A stretch of DNA of 64,000 nt from Pseudoalteromonas prydzensis (GTDB lineage Bacteria > Pseudomonadota > Gammaproteobacteria > Enterobacterales > Alteromonadaceae), in assembly GCF_001661495.1 (NCBI RefSeq), contig NZ_BDDT01000003.1, forward strand, positions 62,001 through 126,000, written 5' to 3'. The translations under genes and the position numbers were made by a program. Numbering within the stretch: position 1 is the first letter of the stretch; each line of letters begins with the position of its first letter. Below the pieces are notes generated by a model that saw only the letters and a program-made list of their open reading frames with translations, made no database searches and had not been told where the DNA came from. This document shows positions 1-9,595 of this stretch, in pieces.

Positions 1-370
1 ATGCATATGCGCCAAAGGCTTGCTCGCGGTTTTCTGCAGGCGTGCGGCCATTTTTGATATCAGTGTCAATCACTTTTGCATAATCTGCTCGGCTATATTT
101 TGGGTTGTATGCAAACAAAATAATGTGTGAGGCAGCTTTAATATGAGGTTGATTAAATTGAAACTTGTTAGCAAAAGTATCATGCATACGTTGCTTTGCT
201 TGCTCAGACTCAATAACAATGAATTTCCATGGTTGCGAATTAATTGATGACGGGGATAAACGCATAGCTTGATAGATAACAGCTAAATCTTCTGCCGATA
301 CACGTTTAGTTGCATCATATTTTTTTGCTGTGTAACGAGCTTCTAAGTCAGTAATAATCGGGTGTGTCAT
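1..370 (-). CDS. NfsB-type NAD(P)H nitroreductase (partial, C-terminus beyond window)
   Basis: The reverse strand reads from an ATG at 370 to the left edge with no stop, giving about 123 residues. The N-terminal part carries the SPSSINSQPWKF segment typical of FMN-binding nitroreductases of the NfsB/dihydropteridine reductase type, which reduce nitro compounds and quinones with NAD(P)H in the cytoplasm. The segment matches the first half of a family usually about 217 residues long. It is divergent from the LysR gene at 485, a common arrangement in which the regulator controls the oxidoreductase; that link is inferred. The rest of the gene lies outside the window, so completeness cannot be judged. 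Confidence 0.85.
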   Translation of the reverse strand, partial: MTHPIITDLEARYTAKKYDATKRVSAEDLAVIYQAMRLSPSSINSQPWKFIVIESEQAKQRMHDTFANKFQFNQPHIKAASHIILFAYNPKYSRADYAKVIDTDIKNGRTPAENREQAFGAYA

Positions 371-484
371 AATTGGTTCCTGTAGCGAATAATCAAAGCT
401 GTTGAATGGAGCTGATGATAGCGCTTGCATTACTTTTGATAAACAGCATAATTATTGAATCATTATCAAATATATTTAGATAAT

Positions 485-1423
485 ATGCAGATTGACGATT
501 TAAAACTTATTTTAAAAGTTGCGGAATTTAAAAGTATCACCCTTGCAGCAGCAAAATTGGATATGCGAACAGCAACCGCAAGCGCCGCTATTAAAAGGGT
601 AGAAGCGACATTAGGTGTTGACCTCTTTGTGCGCACTACGCGGCATTTAAGGCTATCAGCAGCAGGTGAACGCTACATTCCACAGTGCGAGCAAGCAATA
701 ACCATACTTGAACAAGCTCGGCAAAACCTTAAAGGTGAACATGATGAGATTGAAGGGGAACTAAGGGTTGCATTATCATCTGATCTTGGCCGTAATTTAG
801 TGATCCCTTGGATTGATGAAATTATGGATAGTTACCCTAAGGTGAGTCTACGCACGCATATTAGTGATAGTAACATTGATTTTTACCGCGATTCGGTGGA
901 TATAGCACTGCGTTATGGCTCGCCAAATGATGCCAATGTTTATGGATTTAAAATTTGTAACGTGCCCCGCTTATTGTGCGCCACCAAAGCATACGTGCAG
1001 CAATATGGTGATCCTCAGCACCCAGATGATTTAGCCCAGCATCAAGGGTTATTTTATCAACTGCAAGATATTATCAATAATGTGTGGGAATTCACCGACG
1101 GGCAAAACAAATACAAAGTAAAAATGCAGGGCAAGCGCGCCTCTAATGATGGTGATTTAGTACGGCGCTGGTGTGTTGCTGGCAAAGGGCTTGCCGTAAA
1201 ATCAGCATTAGATATAGCCGATGACCTACTAAATGATCGAGTCGTTACCCTGATGCCGGGCTATAAACATACCTGTGGCGAACTCTGGCTCATTTGCCCA
1301 AGTCGTCAATCAATTACTCCTGCAGTTAGACTATTACGTGATACGTGTCGTGAAAAAGCACGCACGATAATCAGCCAACTAATTGATAAAGGCGTACTTG
1401 AACACAGTGTACTTGATGACTAA
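485..1423 (+). CDS. LysR-family transcriptional regulator
   Basis: A 312-residue protein with an N-terminal winged helix-turn-helix (about residues 4-63, with the SITLAAAKL and TASAAIKRVEATLG segments) followed by a periplasmic-binding-like effector domain that starts near ELRVALSSD. The open frame extends upstream to a TTG at 455, but the ATG at 485 puts the HTH at the usual distance from the N-terminus and is preferred. It is divergent from the nitroreductase at 370 and probably regulates it; the 114-base spacer would hold both promoters. The ligand is unknown. The family call is firm; the target is inferred from position. Confidence 0.9.
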   Translation: MQIDDLKLILKVAEFKSITLAAAKLDMRTATASAAIKRVEATLGVDLFVRTTRHLRLSAAGERYIPQCEQAITILEQARQNLKGEHDEIEGELRVALSSDLGRNLVIPWIDEIMDSYPKVSLRTHISDSNIDFYRDSVDIALRYGSPNDANVYGFKICNVPRLLCATKAYVQQYGDPQHPDDLAQHQGLFYQLQDIINNVWEFTDGQNKYKVKMQGKRASNDGDLVRRWCVAGKGLAVKSALDIADDLLNDRVVTLMPGYKHTCGELWLICPSRQSITPAVRLLRDTCREKARTIISQLIDKGVLEHSVLDD

Positions 1424-1550
1424 TTATTAAACATATTCTGTGCTACAACGTGGCAATTGAGCATTAAGGGGAGTTTACTATTACTCTGTAGGATCACTTT
1501 TATTTGCTTCATGATTTCGTTTAAAAATAACGCCTTTAAAGTTTTTGCTT

Positions 1551-1585
1551 CAAATAAAAAGCCCGAACTGTATACAGCTCGGGCT
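1551..1585 (-). terminator. Rho-independent terminator after the RND operon
   Basis: AGCCCGA and CTG pair with CAG and TCGGGCT around TATA, a near-perfect stem at 1560-1585. Read on the minus strand, a T-rich tract follows it (1551-1559). It lies 22 bases past the permease stop at 1607. It may also catch transcripts from the LysR gene on the plus strand. Confidence 0.75.
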
Positions 1586-1606
1586 AGTTGGTTGGGATAT
1601 CAAATT

Positions 1607-4600
1607 TTATAAAGGTGAGTGGCTTACTTTGCTGTCCACCTTGCCGCTAGCCGGAGTTCCATCTACCAGCGCTTCTTTTCCACGCCATTTACGAATTAAT
1701 CGTTTAGCATCTTCTAGTGCGACATATTGACATGGGATCAGGACCAGCGTAATTACGGTGGCAAATAACACACCAAAGGCCAGCGATACCGCCATTGGGA
1801 TCACGATTTTAGCTTGTAAGCTGGTTTCCATGATGATTGGTAACACGCCAATAAAGGTGGTGATTGAAGTAAGCATTATCGCTCTGAAGCGCCGTGCACC
1901 AGCTTGCATTACTGCATCTTTTATTGCTACACCTTCAGCGCGGGCTTTATTAACAAAGTCCACCATTACTAATGAATCGTTCACAACAACACCGGCTACA
2001 GCAATGATCCCGAAGATAGATAAACCGCTCATGGTCATGCCTAAAATCATGTGCCCAAACATGGCGCCAATTACCCCAAATGGGATCACCGACATAATGA
2101 TTAACGGCTGTGAATATGAGCGCAGCGGTATTGCTAATAACGCGAAGATAATCATCATTGATAGTGCAAAATCACGCACTTGCTCAGCAACGCTATCCAT
2201 TTCTTCTTGAATACGTCCAGCAACACTACTTTGTACACCAGGGTAGCTTTTCAATAGAGCTGGTAAGTATTCATCACGAATTTCTTTGGCAATTGCAAAC
2301 GGCTCTACTTGGTCGGTATCAACGGCTGCCCATACGTTAACGGTACGTTTTGAGTTTTCACGGCGAATACGGTTAACACCATCAACCAGTTTTACATCTG
2401 CCACTTCAGCCAGCGGTACTTCTGCACCCGTTGGAGTAATGATCCGGGCACTGGCGATATCGCTGATTGAATTACGCGCTTCTTCCGGGTAGCGGATCAT
2501 GACTTTCACTTCCTCACCGTCACGTAAAATACGTTGTGCTTCAATACCGTAGTAACTAAAACTGACTTGTGAAGCCACATCAGCAAGGGTAAGGCCCATG
2601 CTGTACGCCAATGGTTTTAAATCAAGCTGTACTTCATCGGTGGCGCTTTGCATTGAGTCATTTACATCACCCACACCTTCCATTGTGTTGAGTTTTTCTT
2701 TTAACTTTGCCGCTACTTCTTTTAGCTGTTTGGCATCTTTTCCTTCAAGGCGAAAGCTAATATCACCGTCGTCTCGACCACCATTCATGATACTGTCTTG
2801 AATCGTTAAGGTTTTAACGCCCGGCAACGCTGGCATTTGTTCGCGCCACAGGGCGCTCAAAGCAAAGGTATCAATAGGGCGCAGCTCAGGATCAATTAAT
2901 ATCGCCATAATGCTGGCCTCAGTACGACCACGTAAACTGACTGACAGATCGCGAACCATGGCTGTGCCATATTGCTCTTTTAGTTGTTGATCAACATTGA
3001 TAATGACTTGCTCTATTTTTTGCGCGGTTTCTAAGGTGGCTTGCTCTGATGAGGCTAAGTTCATTTCAACTGAGATACGCGGAAAGTCGTGAGGAATTTT
3101 AGGGTTCGCGACAAATTTAACTAAACCACCCGCAAACATACCGCCGCTGACAATCAGTACACAAATGAAGCCAATGATGACGGTATATCGGTAATGAATA
3201 CAATGACCAATAAATGGTGTGTAATAGTTATCTACAAAGCGTTTTAAACCACTATCCATAACTTTACGAAGGCGGTGCAACGGATTTTTAGGGTTCGGTT
3301 CACGATGTTTCATCGCCGCTAAGTGAGCCGGTAAAATAAGTTTTGATTCAATCAGTGAGAAAATCAAACACAGAATAATAACCCCGCCAATCGCTTTGGA
3401 AAACGCAGCGCCTGGGCCACTGGCTAAAGTTTGCGGCAAAAATGCGGCGATGGTGGTTAATACGCCAAATGTGGCAGGCATAGCAACACGTTTCACACCG
3501 CGTACAACGTTATCCAGTGAATGGCCGTGCTTTTCAATTTCGGCACTGGCTGATTCACCCACCACGATGGCATCGTCCACCACAATACCGAGTACGAGGA
3601 TAAAGGCAAACAGTGACGCTAAGTTGATGGTGACATCTAAAAAACCCATTGGCATCATTAAAAAGGCGCCTAGGAATGACACTGGTAAACCCATCATCAC
3701 CCAAAACGCTAAGCGCAGCGGTAAAAACAGCGCAAGCACCACCATCACTAGCAAACCGCCCCATACCATGTTGTCGATCATCATGTCTAAACGACCTTCA
3801 AGGTAATAAGTTAAGTCAACAATTGGGGTGAGCTTAACACCTGCTGGCAGCTGGTCTGCTTTATCAGCTAAGTATTGCTTTAGCACTTTGGCCACTTTGG
3901 TAATATCTTGATCTTTTGAGGCATTTACTTCAAATGATAGGGAGTTTTTGCCATTATATTTTGAGTATTGCAGGCCTTCTGCGAAGCCATCGTTAATGGT
4001 TGCTACATCACCTAGATACACTTGCGCGCCATCAGGCAATAAAATCAGGGGGAGTTTTTCAAACTCATTACCGCGATAGGCTTGTTTTTCAACCCGCATC
4101 GAAATATAGCCGTTTTCAGAGCGAATTTGTCCTGCTGACATGTTGGCTGAAAAAGCACGTACGGTGCTGGCAATATCTCTAAAAGTTAAACCGTATTCGC
4201 GAAGTTTATCTGGGCTGACTTCAATGCTAATTTCGTAATCAAGGCCACCATTAAATTCAACGAGGTTGATTTGCGGTAAGGCTTGCAGCTCGTCTTTAAT
4301 ATTGTTGCCCAGCTCTTTGAGTTGATAATTGCTCATGTCGCCATAAAGGGCGAGGATCATCACTTCTTGCTCAAACTTATCATGGCGTACAATTGGGCGC
4401 TCCATGTCAGCAGGGAAGGTATTGATTGCATCAACTTGCATTTTTATTTCATCGAGTACTTCTTTAGGATCGTATTTTTCTTCGATTTCGATCCAAGCTT
4501 GCGAATAACCACGATTTGAATAAGTAATTTTCCGCTTGATGCCTTCTAAGCCTTCGAGGGCTTCTTCGACCTTAATGGTGATACCTTCTTCAACTTCTTG

Positions 4601-4786
4601 CGGGGCAGCGCCTGGGTAGACCGCTTGTACGCTGATCCAATTATTTTCAAACTGCGGGAACATCTGTTTGCGAATAGAAAACGCCGTTAAAATACCGCCT
4701 ACTAAAATAAAAATCATCAATAGATTTGCTGCAACAGGGTTACGGGCAAACCAAGCAATTAAGCCTTTTTCGCTATGAATGCTCAT
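1607..4786 (-). CDS. RND-family efflux transporter permease (AcrB/MdtB-like)
   Basis: A 1059-residue inner-membrane proton antiporter subunit, the usual length for the hydrophobe/amphiphile efflux RND family. The N-terminus has a cytoplasmic start, then a first transmembrane helix (PVAANLLMIFILVGG). Helix 4 carries VLGIVVDDAIVVGES near residue 400, with the paired aspartates that relay protons in AcrB. The matching region in the second half is GVVVNDSLVMVDFVNKA. Two large periplasmic loops follow TM1 and TM7. It sits three bases downstream of its adaptor gene, so the two are co-transcribed. No outer-membrane channel gene is adjacent, so the pump probably borrows a TolC-like protein. Substrate is unknown. 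Confidence 0.93.
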   Translation of the reverse strand: MSIHSEKGLIAWFARNPVAANLLMIFILVGGILTAFSIRKQMFPQFENNWISVQAVYPGAAPQEVEEGITIKVEEALEGLEGIKRKITYSNRGYSQAWIEIEEKYDPKEVLDEIKMQVDAINTFPADMERPIVRHDKFEQEVMILALYGDMSNYQLKELGNNIKDELQALPQINLVEFNGGLDYEISIEVSPDKLREYGLTFRDIASTVRAFSANMSAGQIRSENGYISMRVEKQAYRGNEFEKLPLILLPDGAQVYLGDVATINDGFAEGLQYSKYNGKNSLSFEVNASKDQDITKVAKVLKQYLADKADQLPAGVKLTPIVDLTYYLEGRLDMMIDNMVWGGLLVMVVLALFLPLRLAFWVMMGLPVSFLGAFLMMPMGFLDVTINLASLFAFILVLGIVVDDAIVVGESASAEIEKHGHSLDNVVRGVKRVAMPATFGVLTTIAAFLPQTLASGPGAAFSKAIGGVIILCLIFSLIESKLILPAHLAAMKHREPNPKNPLHRLRKVMDSGLKRFVDNYYTPFIGHCIHYRYTVIIGFICVLIVSGGMFAGGLVKFVANPKIPHDFPRISVEMNLASSEQATLETAQKIEQVIINVDQQLKEQYGTAMVRDLSVSLRGRTEASIMAILIDPELRPIDTFALSALWREQMPALPGVKTLTIQDSIMNGGRDDGDISFRLEGKDAKQLKEVAAKLKEKLNTMEGVGDVNDSMQSATDEVQLDLKPLAYSMGLTLADVASQVSFSYYGIEAQRILRDGEEVKVMIRYPEEARNSISDIASARIITPTGAEVPLAEVADVKLVDGVNRIRRENSKRTVNVWAAVDTDQVEPFAIAKEIRDEYLPALLKSYPGVQSSVAGRIQEEMDSVAEQVRDFALSMMIIFALLAIPLRSYSQPLIIMSVIPFGVIGAMFGHMILGMTMSGLSIFGIIAVAGVVVNDSLVMVDFVNKARAEGVAIKDAVMQAGARRFRAIMLTSITTFIGVLPIIMETSLQAKIVIPMAVSLAFGVLFATVITLVLIPCQYVALEDAKRLIRKWRGKEALVDGTPASGKVDSKVSHSPL

Positions 4787-4789
4787 GGC

Positions 4790-5962
4790 TTATTCCTCTT
4801 TCAGCGCAAGTTGCGTTGCACCAGCAGGCTTATCAGCGTTATTTAGTTTGACTTGCATGCCTTCGGTTGGGAAATCTAAAGCAGATGTGATCAATTGCTC
4901 ACCATCATGTAAACCTTGTGACGCGATGACCATGCCATTTTGTTCTCTAATAATATTAAGGGGCTTAAACGACAGCGTTAAATCGTCATTCATTACCGCT
5001 ATTTTGCCGTTTTTAACTAAGTGATGAGGAACGATAATCGCATTATCTAGTTCACGACCAGCAATGGTGGCATTGATATAAGAACCAAAGCGCAGTGGTT
5101 GCTCACTGGCATAAGGGGTATTCACTTGTGCCACTAAATAACTCATACGGCTTTTTTGATCAATAACGCCTTCACTGCGAACAACTTTAGCCTGCCATGT
5201 GGTTGGCTTACCGGCATAGTCTGCACTGATTGTTACATTCGCGCCGATACCACGGTTAGTTAGGTATTGTAATTCTTTATCAGCCACGGGTAGGCGAATT
5301 TCAGCGACCAAAGTTGAACTGAGTGCACCAAACTGACTACCTGGGTTAACAACACTGCCTAAACTAATTGCGCGTTCAGAAATAATCGCATCATATGGCG
5401 CTTTGATATACGTACGCTCTAAATTACGGTTTGCACGTTTTTCAGCTGCTTGCGCTGCACGGTAGCGCGCGAGTTTCTCTGCTAACTGTGGTTTGCGTAA
5501 ATAGAGTTGTGATGGGATCATTTGGTTTGAATCGTCTTTTATTCGGTCCCATTCAGCCTGTGCTACATGTGCTTGTGCGCGTTCAATCTCTAAGTCCGAG
5601 CTTGCTTGTGCCAACCCAGCTTGCGCTTCAATTAACGCCGCTTCATAATCATTTGGATCTATTCGTGCTAGAATATCGCCTTGTTTAACAAAACCACCTT
5701 GCACAAATTGCTCAGATACAAACACCACTTGACCGCTTACTTGCGCAACCAGTGGGGTGTGATCTTTTGCTTTAACAACACCATACGATTTAACGTCTAA
5801 GGTAATTGCATCAAGGTGAACTGGGTTAACAGAGACCAATGGGCGTGTATCTTGTGCTGGCTTTTCTTCCGGCGGTTGTTTCATTGCTGAAAACGCAACC
5901 GCTAGACCTACACCCGCGACTAGCACGGCAATAGGTAGAATGATTTGTTTTTTAGTAGCCAC
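4790..5962 (-). CDS. RND efflux periplasmic adaptor (membrane fusion protein)
   Basis: About 390 residues with one N-terminal membrane anchor (IILPIAVLVAGVGLAVAF), a split lipoyl/barrel-sandwich domain (VAQVSGQVVFVSEQFVQGG and APYDAIISERAIS halves), an alpha-hairpin rich in Ala/Gln between them, and a beta-barrel domain. It links the permease to an outer-membrane channel. The frame is open far upstream. An ATG at 5995 lacks a ribosome site, while a GTG at 5962 has GAGG eight bases upstream, so GTG is chosen. It is the first gene of the operon with the RND permease. The start is the least certain part of the call. Confidence 0.88.
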   Translation of the reverse strand: MATKKQIILPIAVLVAGVGLAVAFSAMKQPPEEKPAQDTRPLVSVNPVHLDAITLDVKSYGVVKAKDHTPLVAQVSGQVVFVSEQFVQGGFVKQGDILARIDPNDYEAALIEAQAGLAQASSDLEIERAQAHVAQAEWDRIKDDSNQMIPSQLYLRKPQLAEKLARYRAAQAAEKRANRNLERTYIKAPYDAIISERAISLGSVVNPGSQFGALSSTLVAEIRLPVADKELQYLTNRGIGANVTISADYAGKPTTWQAKVVRSEGVIDQKSRMSYLVAQVNTPYASEQPLRFGSYINATIAGRELDNAIIVPHHLVKNGKIAVMNDDLTLSFKPLNIIREQNGMVIASQGLHDGEQLITSALDFPTEGMQVKLNNADKPAGATQLALKEE

Positions 5963-6089
5963 AGGGCTTTCCTCATAATTAGGTGACGCTGTCATTATAA
6001 TGAAGAAAGTGTTTACAAGGCGTATGAAGATGTAACAAGTCATTACACGATTAACATATTGATGAAATAGAGCACAAAAAGGGCAGAGT

Positions 6090-6353
6090 ATGAACACATC
6101 AACAATGGCATGTCGGCTTGGCTGTGGTGCATGTTGTATTGCACCAAGCATTAGCTCTCCGATCCCAGGTATGCCAAATGGCAAGAAAGCAGGAGAGCGG
6201 TGTATTCAATTAGATAACAATAACTTATGTAAACTATTTGGTGATGAACGGCGGCCAAAAGTATGCAGTGACTTTAGTGCAACAATTGATGTATGTGGCA
6301 CCAGCAACGCACAAGCTTTGCAGTTGATCACAGAACTTGAACAGATGACATAA
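6090..6353 (+). CDS. YkgJ-family cysteine-cluster protein
   Basis: An 87-residue protein with an N-terminal Cys cluster (C8, C12, C15, C16 in CRLGCGACC) and later cysteines in RCIQL, LCKLF and VCSDF. This is the pattern of the YkgJ/UPF0153 family, thought to bind zinc or an Fe-S cluster; the biochemical role is unknown. It is transcribed divergently from the RND operon. A start at 6090 gives the complete Cys cluster. It is followed at once by a hairpin terminator shared with the convergent TonB receptor gene. Confidence 0.82.
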   Translation: MNTSTMACRLGCGACCIAPSISSPIPGMPNGKKAGERCIQLDNNNLCKLFGDERRPKVCSDFSATIDVCGTSNAQALQLITELEQMT

Positions 6354-6382
6354 AAAACCGCATCCTAAAAAATGCGGTTTTT
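6353..6382. terminator. Bidirectional terminator
   Basis: AAAAACCGCAT and ATGCGGTTTTT pair perfectly around an eight-base loop. A-rich and T-rich flanks suit termination in both directions. It lies between the convergent YkgJ-type gene and the TonB receptor gene. Confidence 0.85.
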
Positions 6383-6397
6383 ATACATATTGTTTAT

Positions 6398-8254
6398 TTA
6401 CCAGCTATAAGTTGCGCTCAGAGTGTATTGCTCGCCACGTCCAGGTGTGCCGGGGATCTCTTCAAATGATTCGCCCCATAAGTTATCAGCGGCTAGGGTG
6501 ATAAATAAGTTATCAAGTGCTGATGGGGTTATTTTTAATGTTAAGTGGGTAAATAGCGCTTCGTCATCGCCATTTCTTAATTTATTTTCATGTTGCTTAC
6601 GCCATTCATTATCAATTCTAAACTCCAGTAAATCCATGGGTTGCCAAATAGCACCGAGCGTGACGCGGTGATCAGGAAAGTTTAACGCATAAAAACTGGC
6701 ATCGATATCTGCTGCGCCATAGTTTTCTGATTTATGCAGATAAGTGTAACTGCTAATAAGTTCAACAGTATCAAAATGCTTAGTTGCTAAAAACTCAATG
6801 CCTGCGGTGTCGATATCAACAGCGTTAGCTGCTCGGGCAGAGGTAGAGTCGAAGCTGTAAGTCCAATCAGTCAGGTTGTCATCTTGGCGATAAAAAATGG
6901 CTGAATCTAAGCGCCATGTTTGCTGTTCAAGTAATAAACCAAGCTCTAAGTTCTGGGTGGTTTCACGTTCAAGATTATAGTTACTTCTAAATAACCCACC
7001 GGATTCACTGCCACCAATAGCTGTGTATCCGGCTACTTGACTTGCCTGTGCAAACGATAAGTACACTGTACGCTCTGTGCCATCATTATTGAGGGTATTC
7101 CAAGCAAGGTCGCCAAGCAGCGAGAATTGCGAGTCGTCTCTGTTGGTATCGTCAAAAGCGGCGCCTAAACGAATAGTCAGTAATTGGTTAGTATCAATCG
7201 CAGTTTTGTATTCTGGTAACACGCTGAGTTTATAATAATTACGCGAGGTAAAGTTATTCTCAAGGGTGGTCGATTCAATTGCATCTTCCATGTATTGCGC
7301 TGAGTAATTGATTGCAAACGATGCATTATTACTATGGCGACCAGATAGGGCGAGAGCTTTAACTTCTGTTTCATGAAACGCTTCAAATGCACTGGGGTTT
7401 TCACGAGAGTAAATATAATGGTCGTTATTTTTACGATAATAAGCGGATACTTCAAAAGAGCTCTGGTTTGCATAACCTTGTTTATGATTAAGCATCAGTA
7501 ATTGTGTATCAAGATCTTCGGTTTCGTTTACCCCAAATGGCGTGTACAAGTTTGGCCAACCAAAAAACTTTTGCTGTGAGCCGTAAAATAAATCTGTTTG
7601 CGATTGCGGACCAGTTAATTGCACGCGGCCAGAGGCACGGGTAAAGTCATGATCGCCGTTGTCTATGGTGCCGTCACTTTGTGAGTGCGCATAGTCACCT
7701 TGAAAACCTAACTGCCAATCAGGCTTGCCTGCAAGTGGCACATTGAGCCCTGCATTGATGCTTTGTAAATTAAAATCGTTATTACCCGTGCCTAATGACG
7801 CACTGCCGCCAGTATTTATCGGCGTCCAAGCAAACGATACTGTACCAACTGAGCTATTCACACCATAGAGTGCATTATCAACGCCAGTAAAAATATCAGC
7901 GGTATCGAGCATCTGTGGTGCAATCGGAATTTCAGCAAAGTAATGGCCTGATTGAGGATCGAATAAGGTAGCACTGCCAACCCGAAAACCGGTGTTTTCA
8001 AAAATGCCGCCGCGAATAGTGACATCCGCTTGCGCTTCGGCCATATTACGCGATTGCAGATCAACACGCGGATCGTATTCTAAATTTGAGATCGGCGCGG
8101 CAAAGGTGCCCACAGGTTCGTTATTTGCGGTTGCTGACACTTTTACTGTTATTTGTTCAATGTTATCAGTGTTATTTTTCTCATTAGTCGCAAGTGCAGT
8201 GGTTGATAAACTGCAAAAAATAGCAGGTAGGACTAGTTGTACTGTTTTTATCAC
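6398..8254 (-). CDS. TonB-dependent outer-membrane receptor
   Basis: A 618-residue protein with a signal peptide (cleavage after about residue 22, TALA-TNE), a TonB-box-like EQITVKV segment, a plug domain (TIRGGIFENTGFRVG), and a beta-barrel ending in the aromatic-terminal strand YTLSATYSW. It should import a large or scarce ligand across the outer membrane using TonB energy. At about 620 residues it is closer to BtuB-size receptors than to the longer SusC or siderophore receptors, but no ligand can be named. A possible Fur-like half-palindrome lies about 105 bases upstream. No TonB/ExbBD or periplasmic binding gene is adjacent. Confidence 0.9.
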   Translation of the reverse strand: MIKTVQLVLPAIFCSLSTTALATNEKNNTDNIEQITVKVSATANNEPVGTFAAPISNLEYDPRVDLQSRNMAEAQADVTIRGGIFENTGFRVGSATLFDPQSGHYFAEIPIAPQMLDTADIFTGVDNALYGVNSSVGTVSFAWTPINTGGSASLGTGNNDFNLQSINAGLNVPLAGKPDWQLGFQGDYAHSQSDGTIDNGDHDFTRASGRVQLTGPQSQTDLFYGSQQKFFGWPNLYTPFGVNETEDLDTQLLMLNHKQGYANQSSFEVSAYYRKNNDHYIYSRENPSAFEAFHETEVKALALSGRHSNNASFAINYSAQYMEDAIESTTLENNFTSRNYYKLSVLPEYKTAIDTNQLLTIRLGAAFDDTNRDDSQFSLLGDLAWNTLNNDGTERTVYLSFAQASQVAGYTAIGGSESGGLFRSNYNLERETTQNLELGLLLEQQTWRLDSAIFYRQDDNLTDWTYSFDSTSARAANAVDIDTAGIEFLATKHFDTVELISSYTYLHKSENYGAADIDASFYALNFPDHRVTLGAIWQPMDLLEFRIDNEWRKQHENKLRNGDDEALFTHLTLKITPSALDNLFITLAADNLWGESFEEIPGTPGRGEQYTLSATYSW

Positions 8255-8355
8255 TTTAAAATCTCTTTACGCTTTTATATATTGCTGCATGAGCAAACAC
8301 GTTGTTAGTACGCGTTTTAAATAGGGCGCTATTGTATCTTAATGAGAGAAAATTG

Positions 8356-8378
8356 CATTTGATAATCATTCATGTCTA
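8356..8378. promoter_or_regulatory. Possible Fur-box-like site
   Basis: The spacer between the divergent TonB receptor and msrA genes contains TTTGATAATCATTCATGTC. The left half matches the GATAATCATT core of the Fur consensus, but the right half is poor. It could serve iron-responsive control of the receptor. It is also only about 20 bases from the msrA start. This is a motif-only call. Confidence 0.3.
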
Positions 8379-8396
8379 TTTACATAGGTTTAATAT

Positions 8397-8906
8397 ATGA
8401 ACACATTACATAACACCAATTTAGACCGTGTTTATTTTGCTGGTGGTTGCTTGTGGGGAGTACAAGAGTTTATCAAGCATTTACCTGGAGTAGTAAGCAC
8501 TGAAGCGGGGCGAGCCAATGGCACCAGCAATACGACCGCGGGCGAATACGATGGTTATGCAGAATGTGTTCAGGTGGTTTTTGATACCGATAAAGTTGAG
8601 TTGAACACCTTGATCAGTTATTTCTTTGAAATTATTGACCCATACAGTATTAACAAGCAAGGCGATGATGTTGGGCCTAAGTACCGCACGGCCATTTACA
8701 GTAAGCAGCCAGCGCATCTAAACATAGCGAAAGACTTTATTAGCACTCGTGATGATGCAGACAAAATAGTGGTTGAAGTACTGCCGTTGACAAATTACGT
8801 AGCAAGCGATCCAGAGCACCAAGACCGACTAACTAATCATCCAGATGATTACTGTCATATACCACTGGAGTTATTACATAAGTATAAGAAACAGCAAAAT
8901 AAATAA
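8397..8906 (+). CDS. msrA: Peptide-methionine (S)-S-oxide reductase
   Basis: A 169-residue protein with the MsrA active-site segment FAGGCLWGVQEF. C18 is the catalytic cysteine; the usual GCFWG phenylalanine is Leu here. Other family segments are GYDGYAECVQV-like EYDGYAECVQV and GPKYRTAIY. It repairs oxidised methionine in proteins using thioredoxin. It is shorter than E. coli MsrA (about 212) but close to the short bacterial forms. Monocistronic and divergent from the TonB receptor. Confidence 0.92.
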   Translation: MNTLHNTNLDRVYFAGGCLWGVQEFIKHLPGVVSTEAGRANGTSNTTAGEYDGYAECVQVVFDTDKVELNTLISYFFEIIDPYSINKQGDDVGPKYRTAIYSKQPAHLNIAKDFISTRDDADKIVVEVLPLTNYVASDPEHQDRLTNHPDDYCHIPLELLHKYKKQQNK

Positions 8907-8951
8907 TAGTGTATTTAAATAAAAAAGTGCTAATGGCTTATAAGGTGAGAG

Positions 8952-9314
8952 TCAAACTTTGTCGTATTTATTCCCCTTTTTAGATTTTCTAGCGTTTTTT
9001 TTCTTTCGAGGAAACATATCCCTAAAAAGATAGGGCACAGCTAAAAAGTAGATCCCAGTTCCTAAATAAATAAAAAGATAAAAAAGATAAGTAAATGGCG
9101 ACGTTGAAAAAAAATAAACGTCAGGTTCGACCCTGTAATCTGTTGGAGTCAGAATATATCCGTCAAATATAAATTTTATCGAAAATATAATAGATAAGAG
9201 GCCTATAGCCAAAAATACTAAAGAGAATGCGATTTTATTCAATAGCATTCTCGTATCACTGATATTTACAAGTTTTACTTTTGGTTTCTTTTTTTTATTT
9301 TTTGATTGCTTCAT
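8952..9314 (-). CDS. Small two-helix membrane protein of unknown function
   Basis: About 120 residues with a very basic N-terminus (KNKKKKPKVK), two hydrophobic stretches (AFSLVFLAIGLLSIIFSI and FTYLFYLFIYLGTGIYFLA), and a basic tail. I do not recognise the family. The ATG at 9314 is preferred over an upstream TTG. Its start overlaps the end of the upstream zinc-ribbon gene by about 20 bases, so it is translationally coupled. It is the last gene of an AT-rich four-gene cassette and may encode an accessory or immunity membrane protein (inference only). Confidence 0.65.
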   Translation of the reverse strand: MKQSKNKKKKPKVKLVNISDTRMLLNKIAFSLVFLAIGLLSIIFSIKFIFDGYILTPTDYRVEPDVYFFSTSPFTYLFYLFIYLGTGIYFLAVPYLFRDMFPRKKKNARKSKKGNKYDKV

Positions 9315-9594
9315 TTTTACCAAAAAAAGTAATAATTACTGATACCAATATTCCTACAAAACCAATGCTTGAAAAAAACAGACTGAATTCACTTTTAATA
9401 TTGAAAATATTTAATAAGCTAGTTATTAACAATAGAAAAACACCAATAATTTTTATAATCGTTAGTGTTTTATTCAAACAAAACCATTCTTGACAAGAGG
9501 GACATTGTTTTTCAATAAAAATACTATTCTTGTTAATGTCTTTTATATCTTTAGCTGTAATCTTACTTTTACAATGAGGGCACGTTACTTTCAT
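9295..9594 (-). CDS. Zinc-ribbon membrane protein of unknown function
   Basis: A 99-residue protein with two CxxC knuckles (C5/C8 in CPHC and C31/C34 in CPSC) that predict a zinc ribbon. Two transmembrane helices follow (IIKIIGVFLLLITSLLNIF and LFFSSIGFVGILVSVIITFF). It starts one base after the stop of the SUMF1-domain gene and overlaps the next gene, so it belongs to the same transcript. No function can be assigned. Base composition is very A/T-rich compared with the flanking housekeeping genes. Confidence 0.7.
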   Translation of the reverse strand: MKVTCPHCKSKITAKDIKDINKNSIFIEKQCPSCQEWFCLNKTLTIIKIIGVFLLLITSLLNIFNIKSEFSLFFSSIGFVGILVSVIITFFGKNEAIKK

Positions 9595-9595
9595 T

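Noticed and set aside
1758..3806. Long open frames on the plus strand opposite the RND permease (1758-2210, 3396-3806)
   Set aside because: They are antisense shadows of a clear 1059-residue gene, with no ribosome sites and low-complexity Ser/Ile/Thr-rich translations.
6398..8254. Assigning the TonB receptor to cobalamin uptake (BtuB)
   Set aside because: Size is similar, but no cobalamin riboswitch blocks were found in the leader and no B12 genes are adjacent.
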